The notes beneath the pieces are model-generated. The model was not told the DNA's origin and searched no databases. It was given only the letters and a program-made list of their open reading frames with translations. This document shows positions 25,634 to 34,950 of a stretch of DNA of 64,000 bases, in pieces. Each line of letters starts with the position of its first letter. Within the stretch, counting starts at the first letter, position 1. The stretch lies in contig NZ_CP007440.1 of assembly GCF_001579845.1 (NCBI RefSeq), positions 3,246,029 to 3,310,028 on the forward strand, given 5' to 3'. Position numbers and translations under genes: made by a program. Origin of the DNA: Rhodoplanes sp. Z2-YC6860 (GTDB lineage: Bacteria; Pseudomonadota; Alphaproteobacteria; Rhizobiales; Xanthobacteraceae).

Positions 25634-26212
25634 ATGAGCCAATCTTTACTGACACTGCAAATCCCTGCGCCGCCGGACCCGGTCGCCGTGGTGCTCGATC
25701 CTGCGAAGACCGCGTTGCTCGTCTTCGACATCGTCGATCACATTGCAGAGCGCCAGCCGAAGTGTCGGGAGCAATTGGCGCCGGCGGTCGCTGTGTTTCT
25801 GGCGCGCGTACGGCAGCTCGGTCTCCTCACCGCGTATGGAACGCGCGCCCACAACCTGAAGACCTGGCTGCCGGAGGTCGCTCCCGCATCGGGTGACATC
25901 GAGTTTGAAAGCAAGGCCCAGGACCGCTTCTACGGCACCGAACTCGACACAATGCTGAAGGCCAAAGGCATCACGACGCTGATCCTGACCGGATGGAAGA
26001 TCAGCGGCTCGGTGACCTACACATCGGTCGGTGCAACGCTGCGCGGCTATACGGTCGTCGTTCCGATCGATGCGACGTCGGACGCGACGGACTACGAGAT
26101 CTTCGTTGGGAAGTACCAGATCCTCAATCAGAACAGCGCGAATGCCACGAACGAGCCTTTGAAGCCGAAGGCCTCGACGCTCAGCCGCACCGACTTGATC
26201 ACGTTCAGATAG
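25634..26212 (+). CDS. Isochorismatase-fold protein with Ser in place of the nucleophilic Cys
   Basis: 192 residues. The fold is clear: ALLVFDIVDH carries the catalytic Asp, SKAQDRFYGT the Lys, and TLILTGWKISGSVTYTSVGATLRGY the nucleophile region. The usual Cys (xCVxxTA) is a Ser here. Family members hydrolyse amides, ureas or enol ethers such as N-carbamoyl compounds. The change suggests altered chemistry or reliance on Ser. Ten bases after the racemase-fold gene, which also lost its Cys residues. Confidence 0.82.
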   Translation: MSQSLLTLQIPAPPDPVAVVLDPAKTALLVFDIVDHIAERQPKCREQLAPAVAVFLARVRQLGLLTAYGTRAHNLKTWLPEVAPASGDIEFESKAQDRFYGTELDTMLKAKGITTLILTGWKISGSVTYTSVGATLRGYTVVVPIDATSDATDYEIFVGKYQILNQNSANATNEPLKPKASTLSRTDLITFR

Positions 26213-26374
26213 CGGCCAAGCTGACGTCCTCACGGCCGGTTCTAGGCTTCTGAGCAAGCCGTTCTGGCGCTGAAGTCCGTCACACATCGAACAAACAAAC
26301 CCGGTCTTGCAGGGAACGAAACCCTGCCGGGACAGTTCCCGGCGTTCGGGGCTGGATCACACCGGGAGAATTTA

Positions 26375-26974
26375 ATGAGTCGAATGTGCGTCGTTTTGGC
26401 ATTCACGAGCGGCGTCGCGCTCGCCATTACCAGCAGTCCTGCCGATGCGAGGCATCGCCACCACGATCAATCCATCCATCACCACGCACTCAAGGCTCAT
26501 CATCTGCGGTATCGAGTTACGGCATCTTACCGCGGGAAGCGGCACGCGCACCGGGCCGCCACGTCGCGGTCGTTGTCGCTCGCGGGCGTGACGCCAGTGC
26601 TCGCCACCAAGACGAGACAGATCGTGTCGGCTTGCGGCAGCACGATCGTCAGCACGGTCTCCGCTCGCGGCAATCGCAGCAATCATCCCATCGGCCGTGC
26701 CGTGGACATGCGCGGCAATCCGTCCTGCATCTACGCGCATCTGAAAGGCTGGCCGGGCGGCTATTCCACCGATTACGCAGCGGTCCAGCACGTGCACATC
26801 AGCTACAATCCGGGTGGCCAGGAATGGGGCCTGCACTTTGCTCACGGCGGCCATCATCACCGCATGACGCGTTATGCCAATGGGCCGAAGCTACACAGGT
26901 ACGCGCGGCTGACGCGCGGGAATGCCGGCCAGACTCTGATGCTTTATGCCGGCAAGTCGCACCGGCCATTGTGA
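26375..26974 (+). CDS. Exported His-rich M15-like peptidase domain protein
   Basis: 199 residues with a signal peptide (VLAFTSGVALAITSSPADA). After a His-rich segment (HRHHDQSIHHHALKAHH) comes a compact domain: SNHPIGRAVDMRG and VQHVHISYNP supply the H-x(6)-D and H-x-H metal ligands of D-Ala-D-Ala carboxypeptidase/L,D-endopeptidase (M15-type) folds. It probably trims peptidoglycan in the periplasm; the His-rich part could bind metal. Stands alone, convergent with the second Liv operon. Confidence 0.75.
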   Translation: MSRMCVVLAFTSGVALAITSSPADARHRHHDQSIHHHALKAHHLRYRVTASYRGKRHAHRAATSRSLSLAGVTPVLATKTRQIVSACGSTIVSTVSARGNRSNHPIGRAVDMRGNPSCIYAHLKGWPGGYSTDYAAVQHVHISYNPGGQEWGLHFAHGGHHHRMTRYANGPKLHRYARLTRGNAGQTLMLYAGKSHRPL

Positions 26975-26977
26975 CGA

Positions 26978-27697
26978 TCACGGCTGCGCCGGACTCGTCC
27001 GTCCGAGGAAGGCGTCGGATATCTGCGAGTCGCCCGCAAGCTCGGCCGCAGCGCCACTGCGGATGACGCGTCCGGTTTCGAGCAGATAGGCGCGGTCGGC
27101 CACCTTGAGCGTCTGCCGCGCCTTCTGTTCGACCAGCAGCACCGTCATGCCGTCGCGGCGAAGCTCCGTGATCAGGCCGAACACCGTGTCGCTCATCTTC
27201 GGTGCAAGTCCGAGCGAAGGCTCATCGAGCAGCAGAAGGCGCGGCCGCGACAACAGCGCGCGGGCGATGGCCAGCATCTGCTGCTCTCCGCCGGACAGAA
27301 GGCTCGCCATCTGCGCGCGCCGCTCGCCGAGGATGGCAAAGCGTTCGTACATGCGTGCGATGTCGGCTTTCGCATCCGCCTGATCGGCGCGGCAGTAGAT
27401 TCCCATCAAGAGATTGTCCTCGACGCTCATTTTGCCGAGGATGCCGCGGCCTTCCGGCACCAGCGCAATGCCGGCGCGGAGATTGCGCTCGGCATGGTTG
27501 GGTGCGAGCGCGTGGTCGTTGAAGCTGATCGTCCCGCGGAACGGCGCCAGCCCGGCAATGGCGCGCACGGTCGTGGTCTTGCCGGCGCCATTGGCGCCGA
27601 TCAGCGCGACGATCTCGCCCTGTGCCACGTCGAGATCGATGCCGCGGACGGCGCGGATCGGTCCATAGAACACCTCGAGGCCGCGGACCTTCAGCAT
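26978..27697 (-). CDS. livF: LivF-type ABC transporter ATPase (second system)
   Basis: 239 residues. Walker A GANGAGKTT, signature LSGGEQQM, Walker [14 protein letters not shown], and VLLVEQK all present. Last gene of the minus-strand Liv operon, overlapping livG by seven bases. Confidence 0.95.
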   Translation of the reverse strand: MLKVRGLEVFYGPIRAVRGIDLDVAQGEIVALIGANGAGKTTTVRAIAGLAPFRGTISFNDHALAPNHAERNLRAGIALVPEGRGILGKMSVEDNLLMGIYCRADQADAKADIARMYERFAILGERRAQMASLLSGGEQQMLAIARALLSRPRLLLLDEPSLGLAPKMSDTVFGLITELRRDGMTVLLVEQKARQTLKVADRAYLLETGRVIRSGAAAELAGDSQISDAFLGRTSPAQP

Positions 27698-28449
27698 GCG
27701 GCCTCGCTTCCGAGATAGGCGTCGATCACGGCCGGATTCTGCCGGATCGCGGCGGGCGTGCCTTCTGCGATCAGCGCGCCGAAGTCGAGCACATAGAGCT
27801 GCTGGCAGAGATTCATGACGAACGCCATGTCGTGCTCGATCAGAAGGATCGAAAGGCCTCGGCCGTGCAGCCGAAGCAGCAGGGCGCGCAACTCCTCGGC
27901 CTCGTTGTGATTCATGCCGGCGACCGGCTCGTCAAGCATCAGGAGCTTGGGACGTGCGGTCATCGCCCGCGCCATCTCGACCTTGCGCTGGATGCCGTAA
28001 GAAAGTGTGCGAGCAATGATTCCCCGCACTTCTGTGAGGCCGAAGATCTCCAGCGCCTCCTCGGCGCGTTGCCACGCCGCGGGGTCGGCCCAGCGCACCG
28101 GCAGCATCCGGCGCAGAACATGGCCCTGATGCGGCTGTGCGACCAGCAGGTGCTCCCACACGGTCATGCCGGCGAACAGACGGATGTTCTGGAACGTGCG
28201 CGCGACGCCAGTCTGCACAATGCGATGCGGCGGCCATTGCGTGACGGTGTTGCCGTCGAACAAAACCTCGCCCCCATCGGCGCGATATGCGCCAGTGATG
28301 ACGTTGAACAACGTGGTCTTGCCGGCGCCGTTCGGCCCGATCACGCCGACGATACGGTTCTGCGGCACAGACAGCGAGACATCCGACAGGGCGCGAATGC
28401 CGCCGAAGGTCTTGCTCACGTTGTCGAGCCTGAGAAGCGCGTCGCTCAT
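27691..28449 (-). CDS. livG: LivG-type ABC transporter ATPase (second system)
   Basis: 252 residues from ATG 28449, which overlaps the livM stop. Walker [20 protein letters not shown] (a LivG hallmark), signature LSYGIQRKVEMARA, Walker B LLMLDEPVAGMN and switch His LIEHD. The signature departs from the common GQQR form (GIQR) but is otherwise standard. Energises import with LivF. Confidence 0.95.
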   Translation of the reverse strand: MSDALLRLDNVSKTFGGIRALSDVSLSVPQNRIVGVIGPNGAGKTTLFNVITGAYRADGGEVLFDGNTVTQWPPHRIVQTGVARTFQNIRLFAGMTVWEHLLVAQPHQGHVLRRMLPVRWADPAAWQRAEEALEIFGLTEVRGIIARTLSYGIQRKVEMARAMTARPKLLMLDEPVAGMNHNEAEELRALLLRLHGRGLSILLIEHDMAFVMNLCQQLYVLDFGALIAEGTPAAIRQNPAVIDAYLGSEAAC

Positions 28450-29282
28450 GCGGCGCTCCGCCGGAAGGTGAGGCGCGCGATCAGCGCGCGGTCGAGGATG
28501 CCCTGGCGTCGCGTCAGCAAGACGAGGATGAGCAGCACGCCGAAGGCGGCGAGCCGCCAGTCGACCAGGAAGCGCAGCCATTCGGGGAGCAGCACGAGCA
28601 GCAGCGCGCCCACCAGGGCGCCGGCGCCGACCGTGGAGCCGCCCAGGATCACGGCGAGCACAAAATCGATCGAGCGATCGAAGCCGAAATTGCCCGGCTC
28701 GATATAGACGTAATGATGCGCGAACAGCCCGCCGCAGAGCGCCGCCACCGCTGCGCCAAAGCCGAAGGCGCCGATCTTGATCGCGGTCGTGTTCAGCCCG
28801 ACGAGACCGGCCGCGGTTTCGTCATCGTGAATCGCGCGCATCTCGAGCCACAGCCGCGAACGCTCCAGCACCAGAACCAGGAGGAGGACGCCACCGGCCC
28901 ATAGCCAAATGTAAGAGAGCGACACGTGCGGCATGCCACGATAGCCGCCGGAGCCGCCCATCGGCTCGAAGACCAGAAAGAAGCTCCGCACCATCTCGCC
29001 AAAGCCAAGCGTGGCCATGGCGAGGTAGATGCCTTTCAGCCGCAGTGCCGGAAATCCAACGATGATGCCAATCACGGCGGCCGCGCCGGCTGCCACCAGC
29101 AAGGCCGCGGTAATCGGCCAGTGCAGTTCCACCGTGAGATAGGATGCAAGGTAGGCGCCCACACCCATGAAGCCGGCATTGCCGAGCGAAAGCTGGCCGG
29201 TGGCGAGGATGATGTAGACACTCAAGGCGCCGAGCAGCAGGATGCCCACATCGGCGAACAGGCCCGCGTAATAGGTCGACAT
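28446..29282 (-). CDS. livM: LivM-type ABC permease (second system)
   Basis: 278 residues from ATG 29282 (TGATG overlap with livH). About eight membrane spans; GQLSLGNAGFMGVGAYLA and AGALVGALLLVLLPEWLR are LivM features. Here it is a separate protein, unlike the fusion in the first system, so the two transporters are not recent duplicates. Confidence 0.93.
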   Translation of the reverse strand: MSTYYAGLFADVGILLLGALSVYIILATGQLSLGNAGFMGVGAYLASYLTVELHWPITAALLVAAGAAAVIGIIVGFPALRLKGIYLAMATLGFGEMVRSFFLVFEPMGGSGGYRGMPHVSLSYIWLWAGGVLLLVLVLERSRLWLEMRAIHDDETAAGLVGLNTTAIKIGAFGFGAAVAALCGGLFAHHYVYIEPGNFGFDRSIDFVLAVILGGSTVGAGALVGALLLVLLPEWLRFLVDWRLAAFGVLLILVLLTRRQGILDRALIARLTFRRSAA

Positions 29283-30160
29283 CAGACGCGCTGCCCGACG
29301 TCGGTTCGCGCGCCGCCGAGCAGGCCCTGCGGGCGGATCAGCAGAATGAGGATCATCAGTCCGTAGACCACGAGGTCGCGCGCCTGCGAGCTGCCATAGG
29401 CGATGGTCAGCACCTCGGCGATGCCGATCAGCGGACCGGCCAGCAGCGCGCCCCAGACGCGGGTGGTGCCGCCGATCACCATCACGGCGATCGCCTTCAG
29501 GCCGGTGTCGACGCCGATATAAGGCGTGATCGCCGCGTAATGCAGGCTGATCAGGACGCCCGCGGCGCCCGCCAGCGCCCCGGAGATCGCAAACGCGAGC
29601 AGCGTCACCCGCCCGGCCGACACGCCAAGCAGCCGCGCCACATCGCGATTCTCGGCAACGGCGCGCAACGCGCGGCCAGCAGAGGTCTTCTGGATCAGGA
29701 AGGCGACGGCGGCCACCAGAGCCACAGCGACGCCGATGACGACGAGCTGCATCACGCCGACGCTGATCGGACCGAGGGGGATGCGCGTATCGAACAGCTC
29801 TGTCGGCAGCTGCAGCGGGTCCGAGCCCCAAACGTTGGTCACGACATTCTGCAGGATGATGGAGAAGCCGAGCGTCGAGAGCATCGGCGTGATCAGCGGC
29901 GCGTCGCGCAGCGGCTGATAGGCGACCTTCTCGATCACAATGCCCATGACGGCTGCGCCGAGCATGCCGCCGATCAGCGCGACCGGCAGCGGTAGATGCG
30001 CGGCGATCAGCGCGAAGCCGAGATAGCCGCCGAGCATGAACAGTTCGCCGATCGCGAGATTGAGGATCGAGAGAATGCCCATCACCAGCGAGAAGGACAG
30101 CGCGATCAGCGTATAGACCGCGCCGAGCGTCAGGCCGTTCACCAGTTGCTGGAGCAGCAT
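29282..30160 (-). CDS. livH: LivH-type ABC permease (second system)
   Basis: 292 residues, the standard LivH length, about eight spans. LVNGLTLGAVYTLIALSFSLVMG at the start and the loop SAGRALRAVAENRDVARLLGV (contact with the ATPase) are typical. It follows the binding-protein gene after a ~120-base gap. Confidence 0.94.
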   Translation of the reverse strand: MLLQQLVNGLTLGAVYTLIALSFSLVMGILSILNLAIGELFMLGGYLGFALIAAHLPLPVALIGGMLGAAVMGIVIEKVAYQPLRDAPLITPMLSTLGFSIILQNVVTNVWGSDPLQLPTELFDTRIPLGPISVGVMQLVVIGVAVALVAAVAFLIQKTSAGRALRAVAENRDVARLLGVSAGRVTLLAFAISGALAGAAGVLISLHYAAITPYIGVDTGLKAIAVMVIGGTTRVWGALLAGPLIGIAEVLTIAYGSSQARDLVVYGLMILILLIRPQGLLGGARTDVGQRV

Positions 30161-30282
30161 GGTTCAGCAGTCTTTATCACCGGGGACTCCACGTCTGGCA
30201 GCATAGGGCCGGACAGGCGGATGGACGAGTTCTCGCCGGCGCGGCGTGATGCCGCCGCGCCGGCGTTCTGCCATAGCAATGT

Positions 30283-31491
30283 TCAGCAGCCGCCGTCGGC
30301 GGAGCAGCCGGTCACCTTCGTGGACCACGCGCCCTTTTCGCCCTGCACGATGAAGAACTGCTTGATGGCGTCGCCATCGGCGTTGAAGTGGATCTGGCCG
30401 CCAAGACCATCATAGCCCTTCAGGTTGGCCATGTAGTCGCGCAGCTTGACGCGCTCGGCCTCGAGCGCCTCGGGCTTGCCGGTAATGCCGGTCTTCTTCA
30501 CGGCATCGACATACATGCTGACGATCTCGTAGATGTTGGCGTCATACATGCTGGGCTCGATCTCCGGCGGCAGGCCGGACTCTTTCTTCAACAGCGGCCA
30601 CAGCTCGGCAACGAACTTCTCGGCCTTCGCGCCTTTCATCGAGGCGTAGAAGGTTGCCGGCGCGATCACTGGGATTTCGGGCGCGGCTTTCAGGATCGCC
30701 GATGAGATCAGCGGTGTGCCGCCGATCACCGGCTTGACCAGGCCCTGACGCTTCATCTCGCGGATGACGGTGATGGCCTGGCTGTAGTCGGCGCCGATCA
30801 CGACGCCGTCCGGGTTGAGCGACTTGAGCTTGGTCACCTGGGCCGAAACGTCGAGATCGCCGGTGTTGAAGGAGATCAGATCGTTCTCGTTGGAGACCGT
30901 GATGCCGTTGGCCTTGAACACCTCCGGCATGATCTTGGTGGCGATCGAGGTGGAGACCGCGTCCTTGGCGTCGTAGATCACCGCCACCGACTTCGCCGAA
31001 AAGGTCTTCTTGAAGTACGGCACGGAGGTCTTGGCGAGGATCGCCTCGTCGACAGTGTTGCGGAACGCCCACGGCCGGTTGGCCTTGGCGACGCCCGGCT
31101 TCGAGGAGGCCTGGGACGTCGCGACCACGCCGGTCTGATTGGCGACCGGGAAGGTGACTTCGCAGGCGCCCGACGTCAGCGGGCCTGCAACGGCCAGCAC
31201 CTTGTCGTCGCCGGCGAGCTTGCGCAGCGAGTTGGCGGCCTGCGCGGGCTTGGCGCCGTCATCGAGGATCACGAGTTTGAGCTTTGCGCCGTTGACGCCG
31301 CCGGCGTCGTTGATCTGCTTTTCCAGCATCTTCAGTGTGACGGTGTTGGTGCGCCCCCATTCGGCGAACGGTCCGCTGGACGGCACGATGGCGCCGATCA
31401 CGATCTCCTGGGCCTGAGTGCCGGTTAACCCGGTGAGCAAGGCCGCTACGGCGACGAGGCCGCCGGCCAAGGTCTTACGAATTCCGATCAT
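30283..31491 (-). CDS. ABC transporter substrate-binding protein (Liv type, second system)
   Basis: 402 residues with a signal peptide (GGLVAVAALLTGLTGTQAQ). The mature part has IVIGAIVPSSGPFAEWGRTN and LLISSAILKAAPEIP, typical of the branched-chain receptor family. It ends in GCSADGGC, a two-Cys tail that could form a disulfide. First gene of the second Liv operon; substrate not known, probably an amino acid or aromatic acid. Confidence 0.93.
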   Translation of the reverse strand: MIGIRKTLAGGLVAVAALLTGLTGTQAQEIVIGAIVPSSGPFAEWGRTNTVTLKMLEKQINDAGGVNGAKLKLVILDDGAKPAQAANSLRKLAGDDKVLAVAGPLTSGACEVTFPVANQTGVVATSQASSKPGVAKANRPWAFRNTVDEAILAKTSVPYFKKTFSAKSVAVIYDAKDAVSTSIATKIMPEVFKANGITVSNENDLISFNTGDLDVSAQVTKLKSLNPDGVVIGADYSQAITVIREMKRQGLVKPVIGGTPLISSAILKAAPEIPVIAPATFYASMKGAKAEKFVAELWPLLKKESGLPPEIEPSMYDANIYEIVSMYVDAVKKTGITGKPEALEAERVKLRDYMANLKGYDGLGGQIHFNADGDAIKQFFIVQGEKGAWSTKVTGCSADGGC

Positions 31492-31752
31492 TTTTCGACT
31501 CCGGAAATGGGCTGGACCGCTGTTCTGGTGCCCCGAACGCTAGCATCAATCAGCGAACCAGAAAAGCTTTGTCAGTTAGGCAATTCTGAAAGGAAATTGG
31601 CTGTGGATGCCCAATTGGTTGGCAAAATCGGGCGTCGATTGTGCGGATTCCGGTGTTTCCGCCCGGCCCCGGAATGGTGCTTGAATGGCGCGAACGCCCG
31701 CAGCGACGGAATCCGGACCGGCCCGTTCAGGCCTGCTGCGATCACCAAAAAA

Positions 31753-32760
31753 TCAGTCGATCTGCATCCCGGTCCGCTTGGCTGTGCCGCCCCACATCTC
31801 GCCTTCTTCTTTCAGGAACTCGGTCAGCTCTTTCGGGGTGGAGGACACCAATTCGTCGGCCGGCATGCGCGCCTTGACGTCCGGCATCAGCAGCACCTTG
31901 GCGACGTCCTTCGCGATCTTGTCGACAATCGCGTCCGGCGTTCCGGCGGGCGCAAGCAGCGCCCACCATTCGCCCGAGGTCAATGGATAGCCGAGCTCAG
32001 CCAGGGTCGGCACGTCGGGCAGCATGGGATGGCGCTTTGATGCAACGATGGCGATGCCATTGACCTGACCCTTGCGCACGAATTCGTTGCCGAACGAGAA
32101 CGCTCCCATTTGGAGCTGCAGATGGCCGCCCAGGACATCGTTCATGGCCTGGGCCGAGCCCCGATACGAAATATGTTGGGAGTTGATGCCGGCGAGCCGT
32201 GACAGCTCGACCATCGTGACATGATGTTTGGAGCCAACGCCGGAGGAGCCGTAGCCGAGCTGCTCCTGTTTGCCGCGCTTCACCATGTCAGCCAAGCTTT
32301 CGATGCCCGACGCCTTGCTGGCCAGCAGCAGCCCAGGCGATTTCACCATCATGGTGATAGGGGCGAAGCTTTTGATGGGATCGAACGGTGGGCGCGTCAT
32401 CACAGCAGGCAGGATGACATGGCTCGCGGTCACGATGACAAGCGTATAGCCGTCGCCCGGAGCGCGCGCGGCGACGCCCGCTCCCATGATGCCGCCCGCG
32501 CCCGGCAGGTTCTCGACGATGACGGACTGCTTCCATGCGGCTTCGAGCTTCGCGCCGACCGTTCGTGCCAGCGTATCCGTCGTTGCGCCCGCCGAATAAG
32601 GCACGATCAACCGGACCGGGCGGCTCGGAAAGTTCTCGGTCGCCGCGAAGCCTGGTGCTCCTAGGATGGACGTCGCCAAGCCCAGGATCGCCAAGCCGAG
32701 CGGGCAAGCCAATCCGAGGCGCGCCAGTTTCTGCAGCCTCTCGTTCTTCTTCGGCAACAT
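31753..32760 (-). CDS. Bug/TctC-family periplasmic solute-binding protein
   Basis: 335 residues from ATG 32760; an upstream in-frame ATG has no ribosome site. Signal peptide or anchor (LGLAILGLATSILGAPGFA) then FPSRPVRLIVPYSAGATTD, the TTT-receptor opening, with APGDGYTLVIV further on. Encoded between the Liv operon and the GntR gene and read in the same direction as that regulator, about 60 bases after it. Possibly co-regulated with the second Rieske oxygenase. Orphan receptor. Confidence 0.9.
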   Translation of the reverse strand: MLPKKNERLQKLARLGLACPLGLAILGLATSILGAPGFAATENFPSRPVRLIVPYSAGATTDTLARTVGAKLEAAWKQSVIVENLPGAGGIMGAGVAARAPGDGYTLVIVTASHVILPAVMTRPPFDPIKSFAPITMMVKSPGLLLASKASGIESLADMVKRGKQEQLGYGSSGVGSKHHVTMVELSRLAGINSQHISYRGSAQAMNDVLGGHLQLQMGAFSFGNEFVRKGQVNGIAIVASKRHPMLPDVPTLAELGYPLTSGEWWALLAPAGTPDAIVDKIAKDVAKVLLMPDVKARMPADELVSSTPKELTEFLKEEGEMWGGTAKRTGMQID

Positions 32761-32818
32761 CGGCTCAACCCTTCTCGTTGCGCTGCCCGGCCAGCAGATT
32801 GCTTCGTTCGATTGTCGG

Positions 32819-33472
32819 TTATGCAAAGAATTCTTTCGGCGCGCTGAGGATGCGCTTGGCCTGATGGCGGATGTGTTCGCGCATCGCGCGCTCGGCCGCG
32901 GCCGGATTTCCTTTCATGAGGGCTTTGACGATGGCGTTGTGATCCAGCCGCGACTGCTTGATCTGCTCCGGCAAGAGCAGGATGCGGTTGAACTGCAGCC
33001 GGAAGATCGGAAGCCTGATCTGGTTCAGCATGCCGGGCAGTTCGGCATTGCCGCTCAGAGCCAGCACCAGGTCGTGAAATTCGTTGTTGTAGTCGTCGTA
33101 CTGGCGCGGCAGCACAGACCTCGCGCTGGGCGTCTTCTCCAGCCGGGTGAGCCTCAGCCGGCCGCTGTCATCGGCGCGTTGTGCCGCGAGCGAGGCGCCG
33201 AACCCTTCAAGAACCTCGCGAAGCTCCAGCAGATCGACGACCTGCCGGCGCGACATGCGGATGATGCTCGCGCCGCGAAACCGCTCGAGATTGACAAAGC
33301 CCTCGGCCGTGAGCCGGCGCAGCGCCTCGCGCACCGAGCCGCGGCTGACACCGTATTCGCCGGCGAGGTCGGGTTCGACCAGCCGCTGCCCCGGCACATA
33401 GCGAGCGTCGCGGATGCCGAGCTTGATGGCTTCGATGACCTGATCGACGGTGGAAAGCGAGCGTTCCAGCAT
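32819..33472 (-). CDS. GntR-family transcriptional regulator (FCD subgroup)
   Basis: 217 residues from ATG 33472, the first ATG (the frame continues to a TTG at 33532). The N-terminal winged helix has VPGQRLVEPDLAGEYGVSRGSVREALRRL and AEGFVNLERFRGASI. The C-terminal all-helical FCD domain has the metal/effector residues in DDYNNEFHDLVLALSGN and MKGNPAAAERAMREHI. It probably represses the divergent Rieske operon until an organic-acid effector binds. A 12-base palindrome at 33498-33509 lies between the two. Confidence 0.93.
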   Translation of the reverse strand: MLERSLSTVDQVIEAIKLGIRDARYVPGQRLVEPDLAGEYGVSRGSVREALRRLTAEGFVNLERFRGASIIRMSRRQVVDLLELREVLEGFGASLAAQRADDSGRLRLTRLEKTPSARSVLPRQYDDYNNEFHDLVLALSGNAELPGMLNQIRLPIFRLQFNRILLLPEQIKQSRLDHNAIVKALMKGNPAAAERAMREHIRHQAKRILSAPKEFFA

Positions 33473-33497
33473 AAGGGGCTTTTCCGGCAAAGGTTCT

Positions 33498-33509
33498 GAC
33501 GATATCGTC
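33498..33509. promoter_or_regulatory. 12-bp palindrome, candidate GntR operator
   Basis: GACGATATCGTC is a perfect palindrome in the 128-base divergent gap between the GntR gene and the Rieske alpha gene. Its size and position fit an autoregulated GntR site, though the sequence is not the common TnGTnnnACnA core. Confidence 0.4.
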
Positions 33510-33600
33510 CTACGATTTCGTTGGACCAGCAAGCCGCTTTTCTCGCCAAATGGCGCCGGAACGCAGGCAAACCGGCGCGGACCGGGATGGAGGGCCTTTC

Positions 33601-34950
33601 ATGAGCACATTGGCGGAGGCTGCGGGCCGGACTGGCGTTTCGGTCCCACCGGCCGCGTTTTCGGAGGACTTATACAAGCAGGAGCTTGAGCGGGTGTTCG
33701 GCCGAAGCTGGCTTTTCGTCGGCCACGAATCCCTGATCCCCCGGAACGGCGATTATCTTGCGAGCTACATGGGGGAAGACCCGGTGATCGTGCAGCGCGA
33801 CCGCACAGGCCGCGTTCGCGTCTACCTGAACCGTTGCCGGCACCGCGGCAATCTGCTGTGCGTGCACGACCGCGGTCATGCGCCGTCGTTCGTTTGCAGC
33901 TACCACGCCTGGACCTACACCGATGGCGCGCTGACCGGCGTGCCGCGGCTGCGCGAAGAGTATCGCGGCGAGATCGACCGCTCGAAGCTTGGGCTCGTCG
34001 AGGCCCGGGCCCAGGTCTATGGTGGTCTCGTTTTCGCGAACTGGGACGCCGGCGCGCCAAGCCTGGATGACTATCTGGGCGACGCCCGATGGTGGCTCGA
34101 GCACTTTCTGCTGCGTGAGGAGCTGGGCGGGCTTGAGGTCCTGCCGGGCCAGCAGCGCTATATCGTGCCGGTGAACTGGAAGCTGCCCGCCGAGAATTTC
34201 GGCGGTGACTATTATCATTTTGCCGCGACCCACGGCTCCGTCGTCGGCGCGCTCGCCAAATCGTCCGACAAGCGGATCGCTGCGACCGGAGCGACGACGG
34301 CGAAGGCTGATCAGCCGAGATACTACTGCGTGTCCGCAAACTACGATCGCGGCGCCGCTCACGGCTTCTACGAGGTCAGCGTCGGCGACGCGCCGCGCCG
34401 GCAGGAGCTTGCGCTTGCCGAACAGATCGGGCCGGAAGCCGTCGCGTGGTTTCACGAGCGCGAACGCCTTCTCAACGAGAAGCTTCAGGCATTCCGGCAA
34501 AGACCCTACAGCTTCCACGTCGCCAACATCTTCCCGAACTTTTCGCTGATCGGGGTCGGCAGCGCGTTCTACGGCAAGGGTCTGATCGTGCACCATCCGC
34601 GCGGCGCCAATCGGACCGAGGCCTGGGTTTGGTGCGCGATCGAGAAGAATGCGCCGCCGCCGGTGAAGAAGCAGCAGCGCTTCGTGCTGATGCAGCGCCA
34701 GGCCGCGGCCGGCATGGTCGCGCCTGACGATCATGAGAATTTCGAGCGCATCTCGGAAACCATCGATTCCGGCATCGCGAGGCGGGTGCCGTTCCATTAC
34801 GAGATGGCCATGGGATACGACCGGGAAGACCCGCGTCCCACGAAATGGATCGGCGAGGTCGATTGGCCGGGCCAGGTCACGCCGCAGATCAGCGAGGTCA
34901 ACCAGCGCGATTTCTACCGGCACTGGAAACGCCTGATGGAGACCGCGTGA
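33601..34950 (+). CDS. Aromatic-ring-hydroxylating oxygenase, Rieske alpha subunit (second)
   Basis: 449 residues from ATG 33601, with GGAGGG seven bases upstream. Rieske ligands NRCRHRGN and VCSYHAWTY (residues ~80-105); mononuclear iron site ENFGGDYYHFAATH near residue 199. Similar in design to the alpha subunit at 16241-17554 but clearly divergent, so the substrate likely differs. No ferredoxin or reductase gene is nearby. Coupled by TGATG to its beta subunit and divergent from the GntR regulator. Confidence 0.93.
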   Translation: MSTLAEAAGRTGVSVPPAAFSEDLYKQELERVFGRSWLFVGHESLIPRNGDYLASYMGEDPVIVQRDRTGRVRVYLNRCRHRGNLLCVHDRGHAPSFVCSYHAWTYTDGALTGVPRLREEYRGEIDRSKLGLVEARAQVYGGLVFANWDAGAPSLDDYLGDARWWLEHFLLREELGGLEVLPGQQRYIVPVNWKLPAENFGGDYYHFAATHGSVVGALAKSSDKRIAATGATTAKADQPRYYCVSANYDRGAAHGFYEVSVGDAPRRQELALAEQIGPEAVAWFHERERLLNEKLQAFRQRPYSFHVANIFPNFSLIGVGSAFYGKGLIVHHPRGANRTEAWVWCAIEKNAPPPVKKQQRFVLMQRQAAAGMVAPDDHENFERISETIDSGIARRVPFHYEMAMGYDREDPRPTKWIGEVDWPGQVTPQISEVNQRDFYRHWKRLMETA

